Assembly: GCA_963730225.1 (NCBI GenBank)
Contig: CAVSQX010000004.1
Coordinates: 806,001 to 870,000, forward strand
Length of the DNA stretch: 64,000 nt
Direction of reading: 5' to 3'
Source: CAVSQX01 sp963730225
GTDB lineage: Bacteria; Planctomycetota; Phycisphaerae; Tepidisphaerales; Tepidisphaeraceae
Positions within the stretch are counted from its first letter, which is position 1. Each line of letters begins with the position of its first letter. This document shows positions 54,900 through 63,966 of the stretch, piece after piece. A model generated the notes under the pieces. It had not been told where the DNA came from. It did not search any database and saw only the letters and a list, made by a program, of their open reading frames with translations. Both the position numbers and the translations under genes were made by a program.

Positions 54900-56339
54900 T
54901 TAGTGGCCGGTGAGAAGCGTCAACACACTTTCGGGGGTACTGTTGGCCGTCGCCAGGACGCTGGTGCCGGCTTGCACCAGGATTTGGGCGCGGGTGAGAT
55001 TCGCCGTTTCGGAGGCAAAATCGGCATCGGTGATATCGCTTTCGCTGGAAGTCACATTTTCCAGAGCGACGTTCAGGGAATCGATGTTGGTGTCGAGCGT
55101 GTTCTTCTGGAAGGCACCGAGCCGGCCATCGAGTTCGGCGACCTGGGTGATCGCCTCCTCGACGATCGCTTCGGCCGCTCCGGCCTTGCCGCCGACGAGC
55201 GAGGAGTTGCCTCCGGTAACAACATCGGACAGGAAGCCGATGCTGGAATCGCCCAGGCTGTCGGCGGCAACAGAATCGATACCGATCCCCACCTGCTGAT
55301 TGGAGCTGACCTGAGCGCCGATCTGGAATAACGCCCCCCCACCGGTGATGGCGAAGGAAGTCTGACCCGCGCCGAAGTCTTTGTTGAGCGTCAGGCTCAG
55401 ATCCAGAGCGGTGGTATTCAATTGTATGTTCAGGCCATCGCCGACGGTAACCGCGCCGTTGACGGTGGCGACGGCGTCCACGCCGGTGGAGCGCTGCTTG
55501 GCGGCGTCGGTCAACGGATCGATGGTGTTGAAAGCTCCGCCCTGCTGCACGGTGACCGAGACGAAGTTCTTCGAGCCGAAGCCGGCGCTGGTGAAGACAA
55601 TTCCGCTTTGCCAATTGCCGGGGTTGATATTGGAAGCGCTGACGCCGGTGGAATCGGCGACCTGATTGATGGCAAAGGCGATGGCCGAGGCGTGAGCACC
55701 GCTGGTGAAGGTGAGGGATTGGACACCGTCGTTGCCGGAGATTTCAAGGGTAACGCTGCTGCCTATCTGGCTGGTGGTGAATTCCAGTTCCGCCGGGCGG
55801 GCGCTGGTGATCACGTCAACATTCACCGGAATCGTCGCTTGAGTGCCGAAGTTGGCGGATGAAATGTCCAGCGAGGATATGGCGCTGGTGCTCACACCGC
55901 TGGTGATGTATCCCAGGCTGCCGTCCAGGAGATTCAGGCCGTCGAAGTTGGTCGTTTCGCTGATGCGGGTGATACTTTGCACCGCGGAATCGACCTGGAG
56001 CTGATTGGCCTGGATTTCGGCCGGGCTCATGGCGCCGCTGTTGGCGGCCTGCACGACCAGGCTCTTGATGTTAAGCAGAAGCGAAGAGACTTGCCCCAAC
56101 GCGCCTTCGGCGGTGGCGATGACGTTGTTCGCCTGGGAGGAGTTGCTGACGGCCTGGTTGATGCCGGCCATTTCGCTCTGCAAGCCCTGGCTGACAATCA
56201 GACCGGCGGGATCATCCGCGCCGCTGTTGATGCGCAAGCCGGTGCTGAGTCGCTGGAGCGTCGTGTTTTCCTGCTGCTGCGACTGAGCCAATGCCTGCTG
56301 GGCGATCAGCGAGGCGACATTGGTATTGATGACGGACAT
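54900..56339 (-). CDS. fliC: flagellin
   Basis: A 479-residue filament protein. The N-terminal D0/D1 helices read MSVINTNVASLIAQQALAQS, QRLSTGLRINSGADDPAGL and NNVIATAEGALGQVSSLLLN; the C-terminal pair reads LDTNIDSLNVALENVTSSES, DITDADFASETANLTRAQIL and ends NSTPESVLTLLTGH. The middle 200 residues are the variable, surface part. It is the last gene of the flagellar block; csrA lies 120 bases upstream. GGAGGA stands five bases before the ATG and is embedded in possible CsrA sites. No sigma-28 promoter could be identified with confidence. Confidence 0.95.
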   Translation of the reverse strand: MSVINTNVASLIAQQALAQSQQQENTTLQRLSTGLRINSGADDPAGLIVSQGLQSEMAGINQAVSNSSQANNVIATAEGALGQVSSLLLNIKSLVVQAANSGAMSPAEIQANQLQVDSAVQSITRISETTNFDGLNLLDGSLGYITSGVSTSAISSLDISSANFGTQATIPVNVDVITSARPAELEFTTSQIGSSVTLEISGNDGVQSLTFTSGAHASAIAFAINQVADSTGVSASNINPGNWQSGIVFTSAGFGSKNFVSVTVQQGGAFNTIDPLTDAAKQRSTGVDAVATVNGAVTVGDGLNIQLNTTALDLSLTLNKDFGAGQTSFAITGGGALFQIGAQVSSNQQVGIGIDSVAADSLGDSSIGFLSDVVTGGNSSLVGGKAGAAEAIVEEAITQVAELDGRLGAFQKNTLDTNIDSLNVALENVTSSESDITDADFASETANLTRAQILVQAGTSVLATANSTPESVLTLLTGH

Positions 56340-56386
56340 ACAATCCTCCGTGATTGTCTATGTCTGGCCGGGCCCTATTGCCCGGC
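56340..56386 (-). promoter_or_regulatory. flagellin mRNA leader with hairpin and candidate CsrA sites
   Basis: On the minus strand a hairpin GCCGGGC-AATAGG-GCCCGGC (56367-56386) is followed by ATCACGGAGGATTGT and the fliC ATG. The ACGGAGGAT overlaps the Shine-Dalgarno sequence and the hairpin loop ends in AGG; another GGA lies further upstream. This matches the general form of CsrA-repressed flagellin leaders. Confidence 0.5.
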
Positions 56387-56459
56387 GAACTGGGTTCGAT
56401 TTCGGTGAACCCGTAATCTGTCCATCGCTGCAAACCAAGCGGGGCAAAACGACAACGCC

Positions 56460-56723
56460 CTACTTTTGCTCATCCTTCAGAGGGTCCTTGACGGGACCTT
56501 TTGAGCCGATCTTTCCAAGACCCGAAAGATCCTCGGGTTTCACCTGGGCCGCGGCGCGGTTCTCCCGGCGAATGGCCTCATACACTTCCTTGCGATGGAC
56601 AGTAATTTCCTTGGGAGCGGTAATTCCCAGACGAACTTTGTCACCGCGAATGTCCACAACGGTGACCAGAATGTCGTCTCCAATCATGATCGTTTCATCG
56701 CGCTGTCGCGATAGCACCAACAT
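56460..56723 (-). CDS. csrA: carbon storage/translational regulator CsrA
   Basis: An 87-residue RNA-binding protein. The core MLVLSRQRDETIMIGDDILV, LGITAPKEITVHRKEVYEAI is complete, with Leu4 and Arg44 at the RNA surface. A 25-residue charged tail (VKPEDLSGLGKIGSKGPVKD) extends beyond the usual 60-70 residues. It has a strong ribosome binding site (AGGAAGGAG). It lies between fliW and fliC; FliW should bind CsrA and free flagellin mRNA when flagellin is exported, as in Bacillus. Confidence 0.95.
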   Translation of the reverse strand: MLVLSRQRDETIMIGDDILVTVVDIRGDKVRLGITAPKEITVHRKEVYEAIRRENRAAAQVKPEDLSGLGKIGSKGPVKDPLKDEQK

Positions 56724-56913
56724 GGTGGCTCCTTCCTGGGTTAGGGGCCGCTAAGTTACCCTTGCGAGCCCGCGATTCCCCGCGACGTCCTTGTCGCGGT
56801 GCGTCGGGCCGGACTATCAATTATAGTCCGCCTGGCGCGTCCCTGGTGCGATAGTTCCGTCAACCGGCCAAGCCGGCCGCCAGCACCATTGCAATCCAAA
56901 CAACGGCACTGAC

Positions 56914-57363
56914 TCAAGCTGACTGGGCCAACGGAACCTCCGCCTGGAGCCTCATCAGGGGCTGGCGGGTGGTCCATTTCTTCTCGGTCAACACCACCTG
57001 CATGGCCAGCCGGTTCTGCGAGTTGACCACGAGCGGCCCCAGCAAATTGCCGGTTAGCCAGTCGCCGACTTTGTTACAGATGGCAAAGACCTGTAAGAAG
57101 TTGGGATCGGTCAACTGCAATTCGCTGGAAATCTCGTCGCGCACCGGCACCTGGTAATCCTTGAAGAAGATGCTGGGGTCGGTGAGCACGAAGGCGAGAT
57201 TCGGATCGTCCACGCTCTGGAGCCAGAAGAAGTAATTCTCTTCTCCGGTCTGAACCAGAGCGAACTGTTTGTGGCTGGGGAACCCGAGCAATCCGCGCGG
57301 GAAGGTCATGAGCCGCTGCTCATCGACCGTCATCCAGCCGAAGCGTGTCGTTTGAATCTCCAT
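56914..57363 (-). CDS. fliW: flagellar assembly factor FliW
   Basis: A 149-residue protein: IQTTRFGWMTVDEQRLMTFP, GLLGFPSHKQFALVQTGEEN, FFWLQSVDDPNLAFVLTDPS and DPNFLQVFAICNK are the family strands. FliW binds flagellin and, when free, sequesters CsrA. The ATG at 57363 is chosen over the frame start at 57414 because MEIQTTRFG is the usual opening. csrA lies 190 bases downstream; flgL ends 221 bases upstream. Length is normal. Confidence 0.92.
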   Translation of the reverse strand: MEIQTTRFGWMTVDEQRLMTFPRGLLGFPSHKQFALVQTGEENYFFWLQSVDDPNLAFVLTDPSIFFKDYQVPVRDEISSELQLTDPNFLQVFAICNKVGDWLTGNLLGPLVVNSQNRLAMQVVLTEKKWTTRQPLMRLQAEVPLAQSA

Positions 57364-57584
57364 GCGAACTCCAATCTGTGGGAAATGCAACGTGCGAAAG
57401 GCGAAAGGCAGCATGAAGGCGGGATTGAACTACAGGTCCCGTTCATGGCGTGTTCCGTATTTCGCATCCTGCCGTTTCCTGCGCACTTCGGCGTCGTTTG
57501 CTGCGCCGCAACCATCCTGATTGCGTCCTATATCATAGCATTGCAAACCATTATCATGAGAAGCAATCCCCGTGCCGCGGGGCA

Positions 57585-59498
57585 TCAACTGAGATAATCC
57601 GCCAGCGACATGTACGACGTCATCGCCGTCGCCTCCAACGCCGCCTGCAAGCTGGTTTGCAGACTCTGATACTGGGTAACGGCGGAGGTGTAATCCACGT
57701 CCTGCAATTGCGAGATCAGCGCCTGCGTCGCGGTGCTCTGATCGGAGATTTCGCTCGCCTGGTTTTGCAACTGCTGATTGACCGCCCCGGCGGTCCCGCG
57801 CACCAGCGTGGCCTGGGTGGTGTCGGCCTGAAGGCTCTCGGCCGCATCGGTGATGCCCGTTGTGTCGTTGGTCTTCAGCGCGTTGCTCAGCGCCTGGAGG
57901 TCGGCGAAAACGCCCGAGGTCGAAATCGGATTGACATCGGTTCCGGTGATCGTGTTCCCGACCGCGCCGCCGGTGAGTCCCAGATCGGCGGCGGCGGTGG
58001 AATCGTTCAGCGGAGTGACGGTCAGCGTTCCCGCGCCGGTGGTGTTGTCGGTCAGGATGATTCCGTTGCCCGTCATCGAAAAACCGGCCGTCACCGCGCC
58101 GGCGGCGGCGGTGTTGATGTTGTTCAAAACATCCTGAACCGTGGAGTCGCCGCTGAGGTTGACATCGACCACCGTGCCATCGGCCGTGGTGATACTAAAA
58201 TCATTATTGCCAACAGATTGCACGCCTTTTCCGTCGTTGAGGGAAGACAATTCCGTGGCGGGGCTGTAGCTGCGAATGCCAAGCTCGGTGGCGGTCGTGC
58301 CGCCGTCTTCCGAGATCGACATCGAAGTGCCCTGAACGGTGTTGTAAACATCCAATCCAGTGTCCGCGGAATTGATTTGCGCGCTCACGTTTGCGCCCGA
58401 GCCGTTGATGGCGTTGAGCAGATCGCCCATCGTCGTCAGGCCGGCCAGCGAGATGGTTTTGCTGACCTGGCCGTTGGTGATGGTGAAACCGGTCGGATCA
58501 ATTCCGCTTCCGCCGTTGAGTGCGGACAGCGGAGTGAACTCGGTTAGCTTTGGACCCAGGTTTGCGCCATTGATTGGCGCGTTTGCGCCGCCGCCGGTGG
58601 GCGTGAGAATTCCCAGATCGGACGCGGTAGTTCCACCGCCGACTTCGTTGACGCTCACATCGGCGCCGCCGCTGGCGGTGATTTGAATTCCATATTGCCC
58701 CATCGAAGCGGTGACACCGGCGAGCCCGGCGTTGTTGATGTCGTCGATGACATTCTGAACCGTGTCGGCCTGCGAGAGATCGATCGTTTGACTGGTCGTG
58801 CCGTTGCTGATCTGGATCGATCCCAAATTCACGCCGGTGGCGTTGGCGCCGTTCAGATCGCTCAGCAGCGTGGTGGCGGTGAGGGATGGAGAAAGATTGG
58901 TCGTGCCTTGCACTCCTTCGGACAATCCGCCGAAAACGCTGGGACCGCTGACCTGGAAATCAACCAGCGAATTGTTGTCGAACGTGTTGCTGAGCGTGTT
59001 GGCCGATCCCGTGAACTGCACGCCGCCGGCCACCTGGGCGTAGGGAGCAGCGCTGGCGTCGTCGCCTCCGAAGAGATACGCCCCGTTGTACTGCGTGTTG
59101 GCCAGGGCCATCGCCTGGGTGTAGAGGCTGTCGATGATCGTCGCATCGCTTTGCCGCTGCGAAGAAGGAACGGTTGTGGAGACATCCTGCGAAGCGATGC
59201 TCTGCGCCTGCTGAAGCAGCGAATTGAGGCTGTTGAGCGAGGTGTCCACTTCGCCAAGCTGGCTGGTGGCGTTGTTGACGTTGGTGGTCCATTGCTGTTG
59301 CGAAGCCAGCGTCTGCTGAAGCTGCTGAATCGACGCGGCGGCGGAGGGATTGTCGCTGGGGACACTCACCTGCTTGCCGGTGGCCAATTCGTTTTCCACC
59401 TGAAGCATCTGCTGCTGGGTTTGATCGATCGTCTGCGTCGCCATGGACGATTGGAGCAGATCGCTGACACGGGAAAATGCAACTGGAAAAACCGACAT
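57585..59498 (-). CDS. flgL: flagellar hook-filament junction protein FlgL, enlarged
   Basis: A 637-residue hook-associated protein 3, about twice the usual 300-400. The N-terminal helices (RVSDLLQSSMATQTIDQTQQ, LATGKQVSVPSDNPSAAAS, YNGAYLFGGDDASAAPY) and the C-terminal helix (ALISQLQDVDYTSAVTQYQS) are typical. In between are three flagellin hook IN-type repeats of about 90 residues (211-300, 324-412, 417-512), each with a LxxLNxGxG start, a TVQxVxxxIN core and a DLGI end. This middle part would project from the junction. It starts 3 bases after the flgK stop, in one operon. Confidence 0.93.
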   Translation of the reverse strand: MSVFPVAFSRVSDLLQSSMATQTIDQTQQQMLQVENELATGKQVSVPSDNPSAAASIQQLQQTLASQQQWTTNVNNATSQLGEVDTSLNSLNSLLQQAQSIASQDVSTTVPSSQRQSDATIIDSLYTQAMALANTQYNGAYLFGGDDASAAPYAQVAGGVQFTGSANTLSNTFDNNSLVDFQVSGPSVFGGLSEGVQGTTNLSPSLTATTLLSDLNGANATGVNLGSIQISNGTTSQTIDLSQADTVQNVIDDINNAGLAGVTASMGQYGIQITASGGADVSVNEVGGGTTASDLGILTPTGGGANAPINGANLGPKLTEFTPLSALNGGSGIDPTGFTITNGQVSKTISLAGLTTMGDLLNAINGSGANVSAQINSADTGLDVYNTVQGTSMSISEDGGTTATELGIRSYSPATELSSLNDGKGVQSVGNNDFSITTADGTVVDVNLSGDSTVQDVLNNINTAAAGAVTAGFSMTGNGIILTDNTTGAGTLTVTPLNDSTAAADLGLTGGAVGNTITGTDVNPISTSGVFADLQALSNALKTNDTTGITDAAESLQADTTQATLVRGTAGAVNQQLQNQASEISDQSTATQALISQLQDVDYTSAVTQYQSLQTSLQAALEATAMTSYMSLADYLS

Positions 59499-59501
59499 GG
59501 C

Positions 59502-61205
59502 TTACACCATTTGAATGATGGACTGCATCATCGCTTCCACCGCGACGACCACCCGCGAGGCGGCCTGAAATCCGTTCTGCTGCTGAATCATGTTGACCAT
59601 TTCCTCGTTGACGCTCACGCCGCTGAGCGACTGTTGCTGTTGCTGGAGAGTTTGCTGCACGCTTTGCGTCGCCAGCGCGTTGGTCTGTGCCGCGGCCGTG
59701 TTGGTGCCGATGGTGTTGACCAATCCCTGGTAAGTGTCGTTGAGGCTCACTCCGTTGAGCGCGGTGATCGGCGTATTGCCCAGTTGCGAAATCGCCAGGG
59801 CGGTTTGGTTGTCGCCCGGCTCACCGTTTTGTGCAGCCGCCAGCAGCGAGGGTTGATTCACCAGCGTCGAATTCACCGCGATGTTGGTGGCATTGGAACC
59901 GGTGAAGAAGGTATTGATGCCCAGAGCCGCCAACGCTCCGCTGGTGTCCTGGCTGAAGCTGATCTGCTCGTTGCTTGCTGCCGCCGCGATAGTCATCTTC
60001 CCGCCGGTGATCGACGCGGTAACGCCGCTGATGCCGTTGAGCGAAGCCTCCAGTGAATTCAGCGTTGTGTCCGTGGGCTGGCCCGTCAGATTCACCTGCA
60101 CTAGCGTGCTGGTGGTCTGGCCAGTGGCGGTGTTGGTGACGTGTACGACGAAGCTGCCGTTGGTGGGAGTGAACGCCAACCCGGCGGCGGCGCTGTTCAG
60201 CGGTTGGGTTGGATCGTTCACGGCATTGGTGGCGGTTACGCTGGTGTAACCTTCGGTGCCCTGGCCACTGGAGTGCAGCTCGTTCAGTTGGAAAATCAGG
60301 TTGCTGGCCAGTGAATTCACCTGGCCCTGGTAGCTGGTGATCTGGCTGTTGACGCTGAGCAGCCCGCCGATTTGTCCGCCGGTGACCGGCGCGGTGGCGT
60401 TGGTGTCGCTGAAAACAATTGTCGGCGTCAATTGGTTGGTGGTGGGATCGGTCTGCTGCACCAGCGACAAGCCGCGGCTGGTGTCGGCTTCCACCAGCGG
60501 TTGCGAGCCGATATAAACATTCACTTCACCGTCGGACTGCTGAAGCGTCGTGATGTTCACCAACTGCGAAAGTTGCTGGAGGTCCGCGTCGCGCTGGTCC
60601 AGCAGGGAGTTGGCCTGACCGGGCGAGCCGCTTTGGGCCAGCACAATCTGCCCGTTGAGCGTGGCGACCTGCTGCGCGAGGCTGTTGGCCGCCTGCGTTT
60701 GACCCTGAAGATCGGTGTTGATGTTGCCTTGAAGCGTGCCGAGTTGGCCCTGAAGATTCTGAAATGTTCCGGCGAGATTCTGCCCGTCCTGTAAAACGAC
60801 CTGTCGCTCGCCGGTGTCGGTTGGATCGTTGGCCAGATCGGACCAACTGCTGAAAAACGTGTTCATCTGCGACGCCAGGTCCTGGCCCGACAGCGCGTTG
60901 AACGCCGTTTGCACCTGACTGAGCCAGGTCTGCTGCGTCGTCGCCGAGGAGTTGTCGCTGGTGGCGGATTGAAGGCGGGCGTTGAGCGATTCATCGACCT
61001 GCCGCTGGATGTTGGTCAGATCGACGCCGGTGCCGACCGCCACACCGCTGTTGGTCTGCACATCGGGCAGTTCCGACAGCGACACGGTCTGGCGGTCGTA
61101 ATTCGGATTGGCGGCATTGGCAATGTTGTTGCCGGTGACCTGGATGCTGGCCTGCTGAATCGCCAGGGCGGTCGAACCTGCATCAAGTGCGCCGATGAGA
61201 GACAT
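59502..61205 (-). CDS. flgK: flagellar hook-associated protein 1
   Basis: A 567-residue junction protein joining hook and FlgL. The N-terminal part reads ALDAGSTALAIQQASIQVTG, NNIANAANPNYDRQTVSLSE and is followed by the long D1 helices with TQTAANSLAQQVATLNGQI. The C-terminal helices are NEEMVNMIQQQNGFQAASRV and VVAVEAMMQSIIQMV. The central region is variable. Length is normal. It follows flgN by 13 bases. Confidence 0.95.
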   Translation of the reverse strand: MSLIGALDAGSTALAIQQASIQVTGNNIANAANPNYDRQTVSLSELPDVQTNSGVAVGTGVDLTNIQRQVDESLNARLQSATSDNSSATTQQTWLSQVQTAFNALSGQDLASQMNTFFSSWSDLANDPTDTGERQVVLQDGQNLAGTFQNLQGQLGTLQGNINTDLQGQTQAANSLAQQVATLNGQIVLAQSGSPGQANSLLDQRDADLQQLSQLVNITTLQQSDGEVNVYIGSQPLVEADTSRGLSLVQQTDPTTNQLTPTIVFSDTNATAPVTGGQIGGLLSVNSQITSYQGQVNSLASNLIFQLNELHSSGQGTEGYTSVTATNAVNDPTQPLNSAAAGLAFTPTNGSFVVHVTNTATGQTTSTLVQVNLTGQPTDTTLNSLEASLNGISGVTASITGGKMTIAAAASNEQISFSQDTSGALAALGINTFFTGSNATNIAVNSTLVNQPSLLAAAQNGEPGDNQTALAISQLGNTPITALNGVSLNDTYQGLVNTIGTNTAAAQTNALATQSVQQTLQQQQQSLSGVSVNEEMVNMIQQQNGFQAASRVVVAVEAMMQSIIQMV

Positions 61206-61218
61206 AGTTCACAGTGCC

Positions 61219-61731
61219 TTATCCGACCGCTTCCATCACACCGATCCGCGCAGTCAGGCGCGGCAAGCCCTGCTTGGTGTATAACCCAGCGTGCTCGACC
61301 GCGCCGGCCAGCAGACGAAGCGCGGTGTTCAAATGGCCCAGCACCGCGCCGGCCAATTTCCCGACGACATGATTTTTTGTGGCTACCTGGGCAATCGCAT
61401 CGCGCAATTCTGTGCGAAGCTTCAACAAGGCCTCTTTTCGCTGCGGAAAAAGCTCGGCCAATTGCGGAATTTTCGGTTCGCCGGGCAGACGCAGGCTTCG
61501 CGCGATCTGCGACACGAGCGTTCGCCGTTTCTGTTCCAAAGCGGCGATCCGCAGCCGGCACGCTTCCTGAAGATTGGTCGCCTCGTCCATCTCCTTGAGT
61601 TTCAAATTCCGCATGGCCGCGTGCTGGTCCTGCACATGCTGTAGCAGCTTGAGGTGATCGATGGTCATCTGCTTGAGGATCGATTCGAGCTCGGTGATCT
61701 GCCGCAGATTCGTCGAGGAAGTCGGAGTCAT
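61219..61731 (-). CDS. flgN: FlgN-family flagellar export chaperone
   Basis: A 170-residue helical protein with heptads typical of FlgN (LRQITELESILKQMTIDHLK, HVQDQHAAMRNLKLKEMDEA, QEACRLRIAALEQKRRTLVS). It keeps FlgK and FlgL unfolded for export. Assignment rests on helix pattern plus position directly before flgK; sequence conservation in this family is low. Its ATG overlaps the flgJ-like stop (ATGA). Confidence 0.8.
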   Translation of the reverse strand: MTPTSSTNLRQITELESILKQMTIDHLKLLQHVQDQHAAMRNLKLKEMDEATNLQEACRLRIAALEQKRRTLVSQIARSLRLPGEPKIPQLAELFPQRKEALLKLRTELRDAIAQVATKNHVVGKLAGAVLGHLNTALRLLAGAVEHAGLYTKQGLPRLTARIGVMEAVG

Positions 61732-62066
61732 TTTGCGCCTCGCAGGAGTGCAGCCGAGGAAGCGGCGTGCGAAGATTTGGCATGCGTTTCCCGGGCCTCA
61801 ATTTTCTTCACGATGGCGTTGACCAGCTTGCCACCGGCCGAGCGCGACATACGGTCGGCCAATTGCTGATCGAACATGGATTGGAACGCTTCGCCGCCGC
61901 GACCGCCCTCGAACATTTCGTTTTTGAACGGGCTGTTGCGCATCTGCTTTAGCAACGTGCCGTAGAAGGTCTGGGCCACCCATTTCTGAGTCTGCGTCAC
62001 CAACTGAGTATGCCGATCGGTCGGATCGGCGTGCCTGGAGGATGCGTGAAAAGCGTTTGCCGACAT
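61728..62066 (-). CDS. flgJ: FlgJ-type rod-binding protein (single domain)
   Basis: A 112-residue protein with the rod-binding motif: QTQKWVAQTFYGTLLKQMRN, NEMFEGGRGGEAFQSMFDQQ and LADRMSRSAGGKLVNAIVKK. The C-terminal peptidoglycan hydrolase domain of enterobacterial FlgJ is absent, as in many phyla, so another hydrolase must open the wall. ATG 62066 lies 28 bases after the flgI stop; the frame further upstream overlaps flgI. Coupled with flgN through ATGA. Confidence 0.85.
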   Translation of the reverse strand: MSANAFHASSRHADPTDRHTQLVTQTQKWVAQTFYGTLLKQMRNSPFKNEMFEGGRGGEAFQSMFDQQLADRMSRSAGGKLVNAIVKKIEARETHAKSSHAASSAALLRGAK

Positions 62067-62094
62067 GTGCGTCTCCAACGCGGCTATCTGCCGT

Positions 62095-63192
62095 CTACTC
62101 CACGACAAGCTTGGCGTGCAGCTTTCCGGTTTTGTAAAGCTCCTGAATAATCGTAATCCGGTCCTCAGCGGGAACTTTCAGCTGGTCAAAAGCATTGGCC
62201 AGATCCTGAAGGCGCGCTCCGCCCTGGTTGGTGGTATCCAGCGGAATCGCCTCGCTGGTCGTCAGTCGCGGATTGCGGACGCTGGGGATCGGTGTGGGAC
62301 TGATGGTGGTAATGGTCAGCCCCTTATGACTGATGACAACCGGGCTGATCTCCACGTCGCCGGTGACGATCATCGTTCCGGTGCGTTCGTTGATTTGCAC
62401 CTTCGCCTCGGTCGGCAGCATGGGCACCGGGAGCCGCAGAACTTCGGAGATGAAACTGTCCGGCCGATCGCGCTCGGTGGCGGGGATCGTCACGACCACA
62501 TTCTTCGGGTCCAGCGCCACAGCGATCGTGTCGCCGGTGTCGCCGGCTTCGTTGATCAGCTTGGCAATCGTGCTGGCGGTGGTCCAACTGGCGGACGGAT
62601 CGTCGAGAATCAGTGTGAATCGGCCGGCGCCGTCGATGAATTTGGCCGGCAGATCCACTTCCATTACGGCTCCGCCTTTGACGACCGCGGAGGTCGGCGT
62701 ACTGGGATCTTCGATAACGACAGCGCCCTCGGCCAAGGCAAATGGAATCGGTTTGAGTGGATTACCCTCGTTGTCGTGCGGAATGAACGGCTGGCCGGTG
62801 GGGCCAAGCATCGGCGAGATGAACAGCCGTCCACCGTGCAGGCTGGTGGCGGCTCCGTTGCTGGTGAGATAGACATCCAGATGATCGCCGTTGCGGCAGC
62901 CGTTGGCGGGAATTGTCGCGGTAATGGTCACGATCGCCACGTTCTGGGCGTTGGCCAGATCGGTCACGCTGCTAGGATCGGCGAACTTGCTCAGCATGGA
63001 GACCAGCGGGCGGATCGCCGGCATGTACGCCCCACCGTCGCCGGTGCCCTTGAGTCCGACGACCAATCCCAGTCCGGCGATTACGTTGGTGCGTGAGCCG
63101 CCGATGCGCGTGATGTCCGCGACTTTCACCGCCTGGGCCGTCGAGGCGGCGGCGAGGATCAGAATCAGACAGAAAAATCGAATTGATTTCAT
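62095..63192 (-). CDS. flgI: flagellar P-ring protein
   Basis: A 365-residue periplasmic protein with a signal peptide (MKSIRFFCLILILAAASTAQ, cleavage near AQA-VKV) and family motifs ADITRIGGSRTNVIAGLGLV, VGLKGTGDGGAYM, VAIVTITATIPANGCRNGD and the C-terminal IPLDTTNQGGARLQDLANAF, DQLKVPAEDRITIIQELYKT. It polymerises around the rod in the peptidoglycan layer. Its presence with FlgH shows a Gram-negative type basal body with both rings. Length is normal. flgH ends 24 bases upstream. Confidence 0.95.
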   Translation of the reverse strand: MKSIRFFCLILILAAASTAQAVKVADITRIGGSRTNVIAGLGLVVGLKGTGDGGAYMPAIRPLVSMLSKFADPSSVTDLANAQNVAIVTITATIPANGCRNGDHLDVYLTSNGAATSLHGGRLFISPMLGPTGQPFIPHDNEGNPLKPIPFALAEGAVVIEDPSTPTSAVVKGGAVMEVDLPAKFIDGAGRFTLILDDPSASWTTASTIAKLINEAGDTGDTIAVALDPKNVVVTIPATERDRPDSFISEVLRLPVPMLPTEAKVQINERTGTMIVTGDVEISPVVISHKGLTITTISPTPIPSVRNPRLTTSEAIPLDTTNQGGARLQDLANAFDQLKVPAEDRITIIQELYKTGKLHAKLVVE

Positions 63193-63216
63193 TTCGGGCT
63201 CCGCCCGTGCGTCGGG

Positions 63217-63954
63217 CTAGAAAGGATTGAGCCAGTCCAGGAACCGGACGATCAGTCCGCGCTTGTTGCCGTCGTGCACCATCCCCTTGGTGACCTTCTG
63301 CAAATCCAGATCGTGCAGATCCGTGCTCAGCACACTGTTGCTGGCGTCGATGTCCTGCACTCGGCAGGTGCCGGTAAGAACGATCGTCTGATCCTCGTCG
63401 TCGTTTTTAATGTGCTTGCGGGCCTGAAGCACCAGCGTGCCGTTCGGCTTGACGTCGATGACTTCGGCCTCGACGCGCAGGGTTTCCGTGTCGCTGCGAT
63501 CCATCGCACCGGTTCCCTTGAAATCGCGCTCGCCTTCGAGCTTCAGCTCGACCGGATTGTTCGCCTGCCCTGTGCCGTGCAGGCTGAGGTGGGCCAGGTT
63601 CATCTGGATCCACTGATCCACCTTGGCATCGAAGTCGGCGTTTTTCTGCTCGTTGGTGTCGCCGGTCGATTGATAGCTGCTGGCTTCCTGGACGATGATG
63701 CTGACCAGATCGTGCTTCCGCAGCACCTTGGGCTCGGGCTCGGAAACAGCAAGCAGGTTATACGAAGGCGTTTTGACGTTTGGATCAGACGAAACCGACA
63801 TGGTCGCCTGCATCAGCGAACCGCCGCTGGCTTGCATCATCAGTTGCGTGTCGGGTGCGCGGGTTTCTGCCTGCGGCGAGGTGGCAGTCTGGGCCAATAC
63901 ACCGCCGCCGAGACTCAGCGTGGCGGTGGCGAAAATGACGTTGCGTCTGGACAT
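63217..63954 (-). CDS. flgH: flagellar L-ring protein, without lipobox cysteine
   Basis: A 245-residue protein with the FlgH motifs HDLVSIIVQEASSYQSTGDT, KLEGERDFKGTGAMDRSDTE and VEAEVIDVKPNGTLVLQARK, ending GLIVRFLDWLNPF. It forms the ring in the outer membrane. The N-terminus (MSRRNVIFATATLSLGGGVL then AQTATS) is a signal peptide but there is no cysteine near it, so unlike most FlgH it cannot be lipid-modified. ATG 63954 has GAGGAAAG upstream. The preceding gene ends 12 bases before. Confidence 0.93.
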   Translation of the reverse strand: MSRRNVIFATATLSLGGGVLAQTATSPQAETRAPDTQLMMQASGGSLMQATMSVSSDPNVKTPSYNLLAVSEPEPKVLRKHDLVSIIVQEASSYQSTGDTNEQKNADFDAKVDQWIQMNLAHLSLHGTGQANNPVELKLEGERDFKGTGAMDRSDTETLRVEAEVIDVKPNGTLVLQARKHIKNDDEDQTIVLTGTCRVQDIDASNSVLSTDLHDLDLQKVTKGMVHDGNKRGLIVRFLDWLNPF

Positions 63955-63966
63955 CCACTTTCCTCG

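Noticed and set aside
56767..56850. Hairpins CCGCGAC/GTCGCGG and GGACTAT/ATAGTCC between fliW and csrA
   Set aside because: Short stems without a T tract on the transcribed strand; not strong enough to call a terminator or riboswitch.
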